DNA of 64,000 bases from Paramagnetospirillum caucaseum (GTDB lineage: Bacteria; Pseudomonadota; Alphaproteobacteria; Rhodospirillales; Magnetospirillaceae), in the NCBI RefSeq assembly GCF_000342045.1, contig NZ_AONQ01000002.1, positions 115,961-179,960 on the forward strand, read 5' to 3'. Shown one piece after another: positions 56,412 through 64,000 of the stretch (its first letter is position 1; every line of letters begins with the position of its first letter). The position numbers were made by a program, and so were the translations under genes. The notes beneath the pieces are model-generated. The model ran no database searches, was not told the origin of the DNA, and worked only from the letters and a program-made list of their open reading frames with translations.

Positions 56412-58493
56412 ATGTCCCGGGGCAGCGACACCAATACCGGCCGGCGGAGGATGGATCAGGCGGCCAACCTGCTGGTCCGCGCCACCGAGGCGCTGCTGCA
56501 GGCTTCCGACGAGTTGGAACTGCTGGAACAGATTTGCCTGATCGGGGCCGAGGCCGACCATCGCCTCGCCTGGATCGGCTATGCCGGACCGCCGCCCGGA
56601 CGCAAGGTGACGGTCATGGCCCGTGCCGGCCAGGCCGTCGATTACCTGAGCGACATCCCCATCAGCTGGAACGACGACGAGTTCGGCCAGGGGCCGACCG
56701 GCATCGCCATCCGCAGCGGCCAGCCCTTCGTGGTCTCCGACACCCGGTCCGAGCCGATCTTCGCCCCCTGGCGGGAAAAGGCCGAGCTTTACGGCATCCG
56801 CTCCAGCGTCGCCCTGCCGGTGGGCGAGGGTGAACAGCGCATCGGCGCCCTGATGTTCTACTCCGCCCAGCCCGGCATGTTCGACGCCCAGGTGGTCGGC
56901 ATGCTGATGGGCGTGGCCCGCAACCTGTCGCACGGCATCGCCACGCTCCGCATGCGGGCCCGCCACCAGCAGATCGCCAAGGAACTGGCCGAAAGCGAAC
57001 AGCGCTACCGCTCACTGGTGGAACTGGCCCCCGACGCCATCGTCGTCCACGGCCACGGCTCCATCCTGTTCGCCAACCATGCCGCCATCCATGCCTTCGG
57101 CGCCAGTTCCTGGGCGCCGCTGACCGGCCGCCCGGTGCTGGACCTCGTCCATCCCGACAGCCGGGGCGACGCCCTGGAACGCCTGGACTCGCCGCCGCCC
57201 GGTCACATCCTCAACCACTACCGCCTGCTCCGCCTGGACGGGACGGCGTTCGAGGCCGAGGTCCTGGCCTGCTCCATCTCGTTCCGGGGCCTGCCGGCCC
57301 GCCTGCTGGTGGTGCGCGACATCAGCGAGCGCACCAGGGTGCAGGAGACCCTGCTGCAGACCGCCAAGCTGGCCACCCTGGGCGAGATGGCCGCCGGGCT
57401 GGTGCACGAACTGTCCCAGCCGCTGAACATCATCCGCCTCGCCGCCGAGGGCGCCCTGATGCTGATCGAGCGGGACAAGGCGAACCAGGAGTTCCAGACC
57501 CAGCAATTCGCTCTGATCGCCGAACAGTGCGAGCGCACCGCCGAGATCATCGACGACATCCGCATCTTCTCGCGCCGCGACACCACGCCGATCCAGGTGT
57601 TCGACGCCGCCCTGGCGGTACGCTCGGCCATCGAGGTGCTGGACGGCCAGTTCCGCCCCGACGGCATCGCGGTCCACCACGAACTGCCCCCCGTCCCGCT
57701 GCCGGTGCGCGGGCGGCGCGTCCAGCTGGAGCAGGTGATGCTGAACCTGCTCAACAACGCCCATCACGCACTGCGCGATTCCAAGGATTCCATGCCCGCC
57801 GACTGGTCCGGCGAGATTTTCGTCCGGGCGGCGCGCCGGGACGACCATGTGGAGATCGTCATCACCGACAACGGCCCCGGCCTGCCCGAGAGCATGAAGA
57901 CCCATCTGTTCGAGCCGTTCTTCACCACCAAGGAGGCCGGGCGCGGCACCGGTCTCGGCCTGTCGGTCAGCCACGGGCTGATCACCGCCATGAAGGGCAG
58001 CCTCAGCCTGCGGGACAGCCCGGCGGGCGCCAGTTTCGCCATTTCCCTGCCGCTGGACCTGGACGCCGCCGGCCCGCTCCCCCTGCCCGCCCTGTCGCCC
58101 GCCCTGGCCCAGGCCGGATCGGGGGATTCCCACATCCTGGTGGTGGACGACGAAGCCACCGCCGCCCAGACCCTGGCCCGCTACCTGCGGGAACTGGGCT
58201 ACCGGGTCAGCATCGCCGGTACCGGCATCGAGGCCTGGAAGCTGTTCTCCGAGGACCCGGCCGACGTGGTCATCACCGATTTGCGCATGCCGGCCGGCAA
58301 TGGCGAGCAGCTGGTGGAGAAGCTGCGCGACTACGACCCGCTGCTGCCCATCGTCATCGTCACCGGCCATCTGGGCGCCACCGAACGGGTCGCCGCCAAT
58401 CTCGAGGACGACCGTTGCGCCGTCCTGAAGAAACCGGTGGCCCTGGGACAATTGGGGGAACTGGTCACCGTGTTCCTGCAACCGCCGACCTAG
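56412..58493 (+). CDS. Soluble hybrid histidine kinase (GAF-PAS-HK-REC)
   Basis: A 693-residue cytosolic kinase without TM segments: GAF (about 15-180), PAS (about 195-315), HisKA with His in GLVHELSQPLNIIR (about 343), HATPase (about 430-560: NLLNNAHHAL, DNGPGLP, GTGLGLSVSHGL), and a receiver domain (about 575-690) with phospho-Asp in VVITDLRMP and Lys in VLKKPV. The attached receiver has no output domain; it may feed the LuxR-type regulator encoded next. ATG 56412 follows GGGGAGG at 7 bp; an ATG at 56373 is possible. Confidence 0.92.
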   Translation: MSRGSDTNTGRRRMDQAANLLVRATEALLQASDELELLEQICLIGAEADHRLAWIGYAGPPPGRKVTVMARAGQAVDYLSDIPISWNDDEFGQGPTGIAIRSGQPFVVSDTRSEPIFAPWREKAELYGIRSSVALPVGEGEQRIGALMFYSAQPGMFDAQVVGMLMGVARNLSHGIATLRMRARHQQIAKELAESEQRYRSLVELAPDAIVVHGHGSILFANHAAIHAFGASSWAPLTGRPVLDLVHPDSRGDALERLDSPPPGHILNHYRLLRLDGTAFEAEVLACSISFRGLPARLLVVRDISERTRVQETLLQTAKLATLGEMAAGLVHELSQPLNIIRLAAEGALMLIERDKANQEFQTQQFALIAEQCERTAEIIDDIRIFSRRDTTPIQVFDAALAVRSAIEVLDGQFRPDGIAVHHELPPVPLPVRGRRVQLEQVMLNLLNNAHHALRDSKDSMPADWSGEIFVRAARRDDHVEIVITDNGPGLPESMKTHLFEPFFTTKEAGRGTGLGLSVSHGLITAMKGSLSLRDSPAGASFAISLPLDLDAAGPLPLPALSPALAQAGSGDSHILVVDDEATAAQTLARYLRELGYRVSIAGTGIEAWKLFSEDPADVVITDLRMPAGNGEQLVEKLRDYDPLLPIVIVTGHLGATERVAANLEDDRCAVLKKPVALGQLGELVTVFLQPPT

Positions 58494-58523
58494 GTGTTTT
58501 TTCCGGGATCGTCTCGGATGCCA

Positions 58524-58552
58524 TTGTTTGTTCAAAAAAGCTTGTTTATACT
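58524..58552 (+). promoter_or_regulatory. Sigma-70-type promoter of the LuxR-type regulator
   Basis: TTGTTT (58524-58529) and TATACT (58547-58552) are 17 bp apart in an AT-rich stretch directly behind the hybrid kinase gene. The regulator starts 72 bp downstream, so it has its own promoter. Confidence 0.7.
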
Positions 58553-58623
58553 TTCGAGTAGGTTGGGGGTCCTTGCGGGCAAGGGCTATTGATCAAGAGC
58601 TGTTGATATTGGGAGCGGGGCTC

Positions 58624-59292
58624 ATGCAAATCCTGGTGGCAGACGACCACAAGCTGGTCCGCGATGGGTTGAGACCCTTTCTCCAGGAGCTCGACCCGGG
58701 CGTGGAGATTCTGGACGCCGCCACCCTGGGCGAGGCCATCAAGGTCATCGATGAAACCCCGGGAATCGGTCTGGTGCTGCTGGACCTGATGATGCCGGGC
58801 ATGGACGGGCTTACCGGCCTGCAACAGATCAAGACCCGCATCCCCGAAACCCCGGTGGTGATCGTTTCCGGCTATTCCACCCGCGACCACGTGGTGTCCG
58901 CCGTGCAGGCCGGCGCCGCCGGCTTCATTCCCAAGACGGTCAGCGGCACCGCCATGGTCAACGCGCTGCGTCTGGTGCTGTCGGGCGAGAAGTACCTGCC
59001 GTCCAGCACCTTCTTCGAGGACCCCACCAACCAGACCATCGCCCCGGTCTCCACCAAGCCGGCCGGCGCGCCGCCGCCCTTCGACCGCCTGTCGCGGCGC
59101 GAGGGCGAGATCCTCGCCCAGTTGGTCGAGGGCCGCACCAACAAGGAAATCGCCATCGCCCTGTCGTTGCAGGAGATCACCATCAAGGTCCATCTGCGCA
59201 ACGTCTACCGCAAGATCGGCGCGGCCAACCGCGCCCAGGCGGTGCGTATCGCCCTGCAATCGGGCTGGGTGATGCCGGAAGTCATCAACTGA
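58624..59292 (+). CDS. NarL/FixJ-family response regulator
   Basis: A 222-residue regulator: receiver (about 1-120) with DDHKLVRDG, phospho-Asp in VLLDLMMPG (about 53-61) and FIPKTVSG carrying the conserved Lys; LuxR-type helix-turn-helix (about 155-215) with LSRREGEILAQLVEGRTNKE (about 157-176) and TIKVHLRNVYRKIG. ATG 58624 opens MQILVADDHK; an earlier ATG at 58528 lies between the promoter boxes. The natural partner is the hybrid kinase directly upstream. Confidence 0.93.
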   Translation: MQILVADDHKLVRDGLRPFLQELDPGVEILDAATLGEAIKVIDETPGIGLVLLDLMMPGMDGLTGLQQIKTRIPETPVVIVSGYSTRDHVVSAVQAGAAGFIPKTVSGTAMVNALRLVLSGEKYLPSSTFFEDPTNQTIAPVSTKPAGAPPPFDRLSRREGEILAQLVEGRTNKEIAIALSLQEITIKVHLRNVYRKIGAANRAQAVRIALQSGWVMPEVIN

Positions 59293-59302
59293 ACTGACGC
59301 GC

Positions 59303-60043
59303 CTAACCCGGCAATCCGCGCCGCGCCCTGTCGGCGGCGGCGATGGCGGATTCGGCGTTCTCGCCGGGCTGCAGCACATGGTAGCCGGAAAACAGCGCGA
59401 AGCTGTGGACGTCGCCCTGCCAGTAGAAGGGCTGCTGGTTGATGCGCTCCATGACGTCGCGCACCTTGTCGCGGGCGTCGGTCAGCTCGGTGCCCGACAG
59501 CAGCAGGGCGAAATCGCTTCCCCCCATCAGCCCCACCGGGTCCGAGGTGCGGAGCGAGCCCACCAGATGGGCGGTGACGTGGCGCAGCGCCCCGTCCCCC
59601 GCCGCCAACCCCTGGATCTGGCGCAGATGCTCGATCCCCGCCACATGCAGCAGCACCAGGGTGCCCGAGCCGTGGCCGGTGCTGAGCAGCGCCTCCAGTT
59701 CGCGGATGAAGCCCCGGCGGTTGAGCGCCGGCACCACCGGGTCGCGCTCGGCCAAGCCTTCCAGATAGGCCTGGCGCCGCCGGTTCTGGGATTCCATCCA
59801 GCGCAGGCGGTCGGCCTCGCTCAACAGGCCGGTGACCGCCTTCAGCACCGCCGGGGTGATGGCGGCGTCGGGCAGGCCCAGGATGGACGCCACGTCGGCG
59901 ACGCTGTGGGGGACGTGGGGCGGTTCGTTCTGGGGATAGGGCGAATGGGGGTGATGGCCGGAAGGATGGGAATCCCGGTCCAGGGCGTATTCATTGACAT
60001 GCCCGATGTTGTAAACCGGCTCGCTGCGAAACTGGTTGGCCAT
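59303..60043 (-). CDS. Degenerate GGDEF protein with intact inhibitory site
   Basis: A 246-residue protein with a His/Pro-rich N-terminus (about 20-45), a helical middle (about 48-100) and a GGDEF-fold domain (about 100-240). The active-site loop is GGSDF (59510-59524), so the metal- and GTP-binding acidic residues are changed. The inhibitory site RTSD (59540-59551) lies exactly five residues upstream, as in active cyclases. The best reading is a c-di-GMP receptor rather than a cyclase. ATG 60043 follows GGGGGGAAGA. It converges with the response-regulator gene 10 bp away. Confidence 0.85.
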   Translation of the reverse strand: MANQFRSEPVYNIGHVNEYALDRDSHPSGHHPHSPYPQNEPPHVPHSVADVASILGLPDAAITPAVLKAVTGLLSEADRLRWMESQNRRRQAYLEGLAERDPVVPALNRRGFIRELEALLSTGHGSGTLVLLHVAGIEHLRQIQGLAAGDGALRHVTAHLVGSLRTSDPVGLMGGSDFALLLSGTELTDARDKVRDVMERINQQPFYWQGDVHSFALFSGYHVLQPGENAESAIAAADRARRGLPG

Positions 60044-60192
60044 TCTTCCCCCCGACGGGAAGTCCGCTTTCAAGGCATGGTAGCACAGGGGCGGAAAGTC
60101 TGTCCGGATTTTCGGCAATACGTCCTTGCGTCCAGGGCGCGTCTGCATATAATTCCGCCCTTTCTCTTCCCGAGGCAGGGTAGGAACAGAGC

Positions 60193-60714
60193 ATGGGCAA
60201 AGCAGCGCCTCCCCAGGTCGGCATCATCATGGGCAGCCAGTCGGACTGGGAAACCATGCGCCACGCCGCCCAGGTGCTCCTCGACCTCGGCATCCCCTTC
60301 GAGACCAGGGTGGTTTCCGCCCACCGCACGCCCAAGCGCCTCTACGACTACGCCGCTTCGGCCAAGGGCCGCGGGCTGAAGGTGGTCATCGCCGGGGCCG
60401 GCGGCGCCGCCCACCTGCCGGGCATGACCGCCGCCATGACCACGCTGCCGGTATTCGGCGTGCCGGTGGAGAGCAAGGCGCTGAAGGGCCAGGACTCGCT
60501 GCTGTCCATCGTCCAGATGCCCGGCGGCATCCCGGTGGGCACCCTGGCCATCGGCAAGGCCGGCGCCACCAATGCCGGATTGCTGGCCGGGGCGGTGATC
60601 GCCCTGATGGATCCTAAGGTGGATGCGGCGCTGGAGGCCTGGCGGGCCCGCCAGACCGATTCCGTGGCCGAGGCCCCGGTGGACCCCGATTCTCCCGACC
60701 TGATCCGCCCGTGA
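60193..60714 (+). CDS. purE: N5-carboxyaminoimidazole ribonucleotide mutase
   Basis: PurE moves the carboxylate of N5-CAIR to C4 in purine synthesis. The 173-residue product has [13 protein letters not shown] (about 10-22), [11 protein letters not shown] (about 40-50) and [13 protein letters not shown] (about 66-78), the three substrate-binding loops of class I PurE. purK overlaps it by 4 bp. Confidence 0.97.
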   Translation: MGKAAPPQVGIIMGSQSDWETMRHAAQVLLDLGIPFETRVVSAHRTPKRLYDYAASAKGRGLKVVIAGAGGAAHLPGMTAAMTTLPVFGVPVESKALKGQDSLLSIVQMPGGIPVGTLAIGKAGATNAGLLAGAVIALMDPKVDAALEAWRARQTDSVAEAPVDPDSPDLIRP

Positions 60715-61820
60715 GCCACGATCCCGCATCGTCCCCGCTGCCGCCCGGCAGCACCATCGGCATCATCGGCGGCGGCCAGTTGGGCCGCATGGCCGCCCTG
60801 GCGGCCGCAAGGCTGGGCTATCGCGTCCACATCTTCACCCCCGAGACCGATTCCCCCGCCGCCCAGGTGAGCGACGCCGCCACCATCGCCCGCTACGACG
60901 ACCAGGACGCCATCGAGCGCTTCGTGTGCTCGGTGGACGTGGTGACCTTCGAATTCGAGAACATTCCGGCGGAAAGCGTGCGCCACATGGCCGAGCACGT
61001 GCCGGTGCGCCCGTGCTGGAGCGTGCTGGAAGTGGCGCAGGACCGCATCAACGAGAAGCGCTTCTTCAATTCCATCGGCATCGAGACCGCCCCCTGGCGG
61101 GCGGTGGGCAGCCTGGACGAACTCAAGACCGCCATCGGCGAGATCGGCCGGCCCGCCGTGCTGAAGACCGCCCGGCTGGGCTATGACGGCAAGGGCCAGG
61201 TCAGGATCGGCCCCGACACCGACCCGGCGGAAGCCTGGGCCGCCCTGGGCAAGGGCCTGGACCAGGCCGGCCAGGGCGTGCTGGAGGGCTTCATCGATTT
61301 CCTGGGCGAAATCTCGGTGATCGTGGCGCGAGGCCACGACGGCGAATGGGCCGCCTTCGATCCCGTGTGGAACGTCCACCGCGACCACATCCTCGACACC
61401 ACCACCGTCCCCGCCCCCATCGCGCCGTCGCTGATCGGCCAGGCCATGGACATCGCCCACCGCGCCGCCGAGGCGCTTGGCGTGGTCGGGCTGCTGGCGG
61501 TGGAGATGTTCGTCACCCCCAACGGATTGCTGGCCAACGAGATGGCGCCCCGGCCGCACAATTCCGGCCACTGGACCATGGACGCCTGCGTCACCGACCA
61601 GTTCGAGCAGTTCATCCGCGCCGTCTGCGGCCTGCCCCTGGGGACGCCCGAGCGCCACTCCGACGCCGAGATGAAGAACCTGATCGGCGCCGACGCGGAA
61701 CATTGGCTGGACATCCTGAAGGACCCCTCGGCGCGGCTGCATCTCTACGGCAAGGCCGAGGCCCGCCCCGGACGCAAGATGGGCCACGTCAACCGTATCC
61801 GGCCGCGCTCCGGCCAATAG
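60711..61820 (+). CDS. purK: N5-carboxyaminoimidazole ribonucleotide synthase
   Basis: PurK makes N5-CAIR from AIR, bicarbonate and ATP, the substrate of PurE. The 369-residue ATP-grasp protein has [20 protein letters not shown] (about 13-32), [21 protein letters not shown] (about 154-165) and [14 protein letters not shown] (about 278-291). GTG 60711 in GTGA overlaps the purE stop, so translation is coupled. Confidence 0.97.
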   Translation: MSHDPASSPLPPGSTIGIIGGGQLGRMAALAAARLGYRVHIFTPETDSPAAQVSDAATIARYDDQDAIERFVCSVDVVTFEFENIPAESVRHMAEHVPVRPCWSVLEVAQDRINEKRFFNSIGIETAPWRAVGSLDELKTAIGEIGRPAVLKTARLGYDGKGQVRIGPDTDPAEAWAALGKGLDQAGQGVLEGFIDFLGEISVIVARGHDGEWAAFDPVWNVHRDHILDTTTVPAPIAPSLIGQAMDIAHRAAEALGVVGLLAVEMFVTPNGLLANEMAPRPHNSGHWTMDACVTDQFEQFIRAVCGLPLGTPERHSDAEMKNLIGADAEHWLDILKDPSARLHLYGKAEARPGRKMGHVNRIRPRSGQ

Positions 61821-61920
61821 CCATGACGATTTCGTAACCAAACGATTTCGACGTTGACCCTAGACCTGTATTGCCGGATTTTTACTGCCGGTTATCATCC
61901 CTTCGATCTATGAGAGTGCC

Positions 61921-62535
61921 TTGGAAGAGCTGGTCGTCCACGTCCTGACCGAATACGGATACCTGCTCTATCCGCTCATCACCGCCTGGACCTTCGTCGA
62001 GGGCGAGACGGTGGTGATCGTCACCGGGGTCCTGGCCTCGGAGGGCCGCTTCAACATCAGCGTCGAGCTGCTGGCCCTGGCGGCGCTGACCGGAAGCTTC
62101 TTCGGCGACCAGCTCTACTACTATATCGGCCGCAAGTACGGGGCGCCGCTGCTCAAGCGCTGGCCCAGCCTCTCGGGCCGCATCGACTGGGCCTTCGACA
62201 CGGTCAACCGCAGCCCGGCCATCTTCATCTTGTCGTTCCGCTGGATCTACGGCGTGCGCAACGTGGCGCCCTTCATCGTCGGCATCGCCGGCGTGCCGCG
62301 CGTCAAGTATCTGGTGCTGAACTTCATCGCGGCGACCATCTGGGCCCATTCCTTCGCCTGGGGCGGCTATTTCATGGGCCGCAAGCTCGAGGAATGGCTG
62401 GGCGAGAGCAAGTGGTTCGTCCTGGGCGGCTTCATCGTCTTCATGATCGCCTTCGGGGTGTTCGGCGCCATGCGCGGCCGCAGCCAGTCCGCCGCCGCCA
62501 AGCCGGTGGAAGAGCCGGCCGACCCCGCTCAGTAA
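61921..62535 (+). CDS. DedA-family membrane protein
   Basis: A 204-residue polytopic protein of the SNARE-associated/DedA group, which in other bacteria flips undecaprenyl or phospholipid carriers. Family features are FVEGETVVIVTG (about 25-36), FFGDQLYYYIGRKYG (about 60-74) and SFRWIYGVRNVAPFIVG (about 102-118, with the conserved Arg residues). The only in-frame start ahead of the first helix is TTG 61921, behind GAGAG; this rare start lowers expression or is unusual in itself. The 3' end overlaps the convergent transglycosylase by 7 bp. Confidence 0.88.
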   Translation: MEELVVHVLTEYGYLLYPLITAWTFVEGETVVIVTGVLASEGRFNISVELLALAALTGSFFGDQLYYYIGRKYGAPLLKRWPSLSGRIDWAFDTVNRSPAIFILSFRWIYGVRNVAPFIVGIAGVPRVKYLVLNFIAATIWAHSFAWGGYFMGRKLEEWLGESKWFVLGGFIVFMIAFGVFGAMRGRSQSAAAKPVEEPADPAQ

Positions 62536-63332
62536 CGGGTGGTGGCGTTCAGCGCATTGCGCGCTTCCTGGAATTTGACCCGGCGCATCTGATACTCGGC
62601 GACCCGGGCCTTGCGGTAGGCGTCGGCGATGCGGCCGGCCTCGTCGCGGGCCGCCTGGGCGTTCTCCCGCCAAGCCTTGCGCATCTCCTCCACCTGGGCG
62701 TTGCCGGGCACCTGGCGCAGCGGCGGAGCCGGCGGCACCGGCTTGACCCGCGCCGAGGCCACCTGGGTGCCGGCTCCGCCGGGCGGGGCGTTCCACACCT
62801 TCATCAGCCGCTCGCGATAGGCGGCGGCCAGATGGGGGGTCTGGGAGTGGTAATAGGACGCCGCCGTCGGCCAGTGGCCGGTGGCGCTGAACAGGCCCTT
62901 GAGGAAGCGGGCGGCATAGGCCACGTTGGCCGCCGGATCGAAGGCCTCGTCCAGATTGGCGAAGGCGGTGGGATGGTGGCGCAGATTGACCTGCATGCAG
63001 CCCACGTCGATATTCTGCACGCCCCGCGCCTTGAGGCGCTTGACCTCGGCGATGGCTTCGGCCTTGCTGGGCAGATATCGCCCCTGCCCCTCGGCCATCA
63101 CCGTCCACGGCCAGGCAATAACTGCCTTGTGCTGGGAATTGTAGCGCCCGGATTCGACGATGGAGATGGAGTGGAGCAGCGCGGTCGGAATGCCGTAAAG
63201 CCGCTCCTGGGTGGCGGTCTCGGCGGCGCACAGCCCCTCGTTCCCCAAGGTGGGCACCGCATGGGCGGAAAGCGCCGTCACGGCCATCGCCGCGCTCAGT
63301 CCCGCCATCCATGCCATGCGTCGAAGCGTCAT
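62529..63332 (-). CDS. Periplasmic lytic transglycosylase (SLT family)
   Basis: A 267-residue protein with signal peptide (about 1-26) and an SLT domain (about 35-155). The catalytic Glu is in HSISIVESGRYN (about 52-63); later landmarks are NIDVGCMQVNLRHH and AASYYHSQTP. Residues about 165-267 form a charged helical tail. It cleaves glycan strands with anhydro-muramyl ends. ATG 63332 follows GGAGAGGG. Confidence 0.87.
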   Translation of the reverse strand: MTLRRMAWMAGLSAAMAVTALSAHAVPTLGNEGLCAAETATQERLYGIPTALLHSISIVESGRYNSQHKAVIAWPWTVMAEGQGRYLPSKAEAIAEVKRLKARGVQNIDVGCMQVNLRHHPTAFANLDEAFDPAANVAYAARFLKGLFSATGHWPTAASYYHSQTPHLAAAYRERLMKVWNAPPGGAGTQVASARVKPVPPAPPLRQVPGNAQVEEMRKAWRENAQAARDEAGRIADAYRKARVAEYQMRRVKFQEARNALNATTRY

Positions 63333-63493
63333 CACACCCTCTCCGGGCCCCGTCGGCCGCCGGTATTCTTGCACAGCCCATGCCAGAAATTCCACGATTC
63401 TTGCCGCGAAGTGGTCATACCTGTGTTGCAGCCCTCATTGGGCGAAAATGGCCGTTTTGGCGGTTTTCCGCCATTTCACCGGCCTCTTTTATC

Positions 63494-63522
63494 TTGCGCC
63501 GCAGCAAATCGGCCGTTATATA
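63494..63522 (+). promoter_or_regulatory. Promoter of the candidate small RNA
   Basis: TTGCGC (63494-63499) and TATATA (63517-63522) are 17 bp apart in an otherwise gene-free region. Confidence 0.55.
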
Positions 63523-63528
63523 TTGCAC

Positions 63529-63620
63529 TGCAGCAAAGGCCAGTCTCCGGACCCCTTTCTGCTTTCTTGGACGTTTCCTCCCTAAACTCAAGCCGCTGGG
63601 GCAACCCAGCGGTTTTTTTT
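63529..63620 (+). ncRNA. Candidate small RNA of about 90 nt
   Basis: A promoter-like pair upstream and a strong intrinsic terminator at the end delimit about 90 nt with no start codon/Shine-Dalgarno combination. The body is pyrimidine-rich (TCTCCGGACCCCTTTCTGC) and single-stranded in appearance, as expected for a base-pairing regulator. No known RNA family is recognised. Confidence 0.45.
63593..63620 (+). terminator. Strong intrinsic terminator in the distal intergenic region
   Basis: CCGCTGGG (63593-63600) and CCCAGCGG (63605-63612) form a perfect 8-bp stem with a GCAA tetraloop, followed by eight T. Confidence 0.9.
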
Positions 63621-63774
63621 GATTTTTCAAGGGGTTCGCATATATCGACAAATGCTAATCCCCCACCCTTTCCCCCACATTCTCCCCCACGAATCTGCCC
63701 CATTTCCTGGGAGAAATCACTAATACCCGAGCAAGTAGCCCATCAACTACGTATGATGCCACCCCGCACTTGCG

Positions 63775-63951
63775 TTAGATGACATCATCGACCATCAAAA
63801 ACTCTTCACATTCAAAGCACTTTAGACGATTTGAGAGGGTGATAACAAATGTAATGCCACCACAGTGTGGGCATGGGCGAGCGTAATCATCTGGGTCGCG
63901 TTCAATTTCTTTTTGGTGATTAGCGATTTGTGATTCGTGAATGGTGCTCAT
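63775..63951 (-). CDS. Zinc-ribbon microprotein (58 aa)
   Basis: A 58-residue protein with two CxxC knuckles, CPHCGG and CFECEE, 17 residues apart: a zinc ribbon. The N-terminus is polar (HESQIANHQKEIERDPDD). AAGGAGA lies 5 bp ahead of ATG 63951, an excellent ribosome site. Codon use is clearly AT-richer than in the rest of the window, which suggests recent acquisition or the edge of a mobile region beyond the window. Function unknown. Confidence 0.7.
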   Translation of the reverse strand: MSTIHESQIANHQKEIERDPDDYARPCPHCGGITFVITLSNRLKCFECEEFLMVDDVI

Positions 63952-64000
63952 GATGTCTCCTTGATAAACAGTTTGCCGTGAACTATTTATCAAAGATGCG

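Larger units (their letters stand above)
63333..63774. other. 442-bp intergenic stretch without protein gene
   Basis: No credible coding frame is seen. It holds the carboxy-distal promoter side of the transglycosylase, a TGGCGG-TTTT-CCGCCA hairpin near 63456-63471, a promoter and terminator pair that delimit a candidate small RNA (63529-63620), and three spaced CCCCCAC blocks around 63660-63695. Base composition falls towards AT from about 63480 onward. Confidence 0.6.

Overview
The window reads as chromosomal DNA of a high-GC alphaproteobacterium, most likely from the Rhodospirillales and close to Magnetospirillum. That placement is inference. It rests on the gene orders rpoZ-rsh-pdxJ and pcm-tolC-popZ-valS, a PopZ polar organiser, a ROSE-type RNA thermometer ahead of a small heat-shock gene, and many haemerythrin, GGDEF and histidine-kinase genes. 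No magnetosome gene, CRISPR array, transposase or prophage is visible.

Layout. 1-3.5 kb: pdxJ (cut by the window edge), the (p)ppGpp synthetase/hydrolase and rpoZ, all on the minus strand. 3.6-7.4 kb: a NYN nuclease, a family-5 uracil-DNA glycosylase, a haemerythrin and a PAS/GGDEF cyclase. 7.4-13.3 kb: valS, popZ, a TolC-like channel and pcm on the minus strand. 13.4-13.8 kb: tRNA-Cys and tRNA-Asn with a promoter and a terminator. 13.8-16.7 kb: methylmalonyl-CoA decarboxylase, a minimal MCP signalling hairpin and a Sel1-repeat serine protease. 16.7-26.7 kb: a minus-strand array of FecR-like protein, CHASE2 adenylate cyclase, TPR-CHAT protein, metallo-beta-lactamase/cyclic-nucleotide-binding protein, lipoprotein and haemerythrin. 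26.9-31.7 kb: a D,D-carboxypeptidase, an ABC protein with a ruined ATPase site, a repeat element and a frameshifted GH1 beta-glucosidase.

31.8-41.9 kb: a respiratory cluster on the minus strand. It holds tlpA, ctaA, a three-gene heme-copper reductase, ctaB, sco, a cytochrome b/ferredoxin/FlpD-like fusion, and a second, divergent subunit I/II pair. Neither subunit I has the HPxxY tyrosine of oxygen reductases, so nitric oxide reduction or an unknown activity is more likely than ordinary cytochrome oxidase. 41.9-47 kb: a membrane spermidine-synthase-like protein, a thermometer-controlled Hsp20 gene with a C11 frameshift, and an overlapping solute-binding-protein/histidine-kinase pair. 47-53 kb: assimilatory sulfate reduction (cysI-cysH-cysD-cysNC) and a divergent rhodanese. 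53.3-56.3 kb: an L,D-transpeptidase, an M15-like peptidase and a periplasmic protein of unknown role. 56.4-60 kb: a hybrid kinase, a LuxR-type regulator and a degenerate GGDEF protein. 60.2-63.3 kb: purE-purK, a DedA protein and a lytic transglycosylase. The last 0.7 kb is AT-richer and holds a candidate small RNA and a zinc-ribbon microprotein.

The two regions most likely to hold undescribed biology are the CHAT/cyclase/MBL array (17.2-26.7 kb), which can be read as an envelope-to-cytosol cAMP circuit, and the double heme-copper cluster (31.8-41.9 kb).
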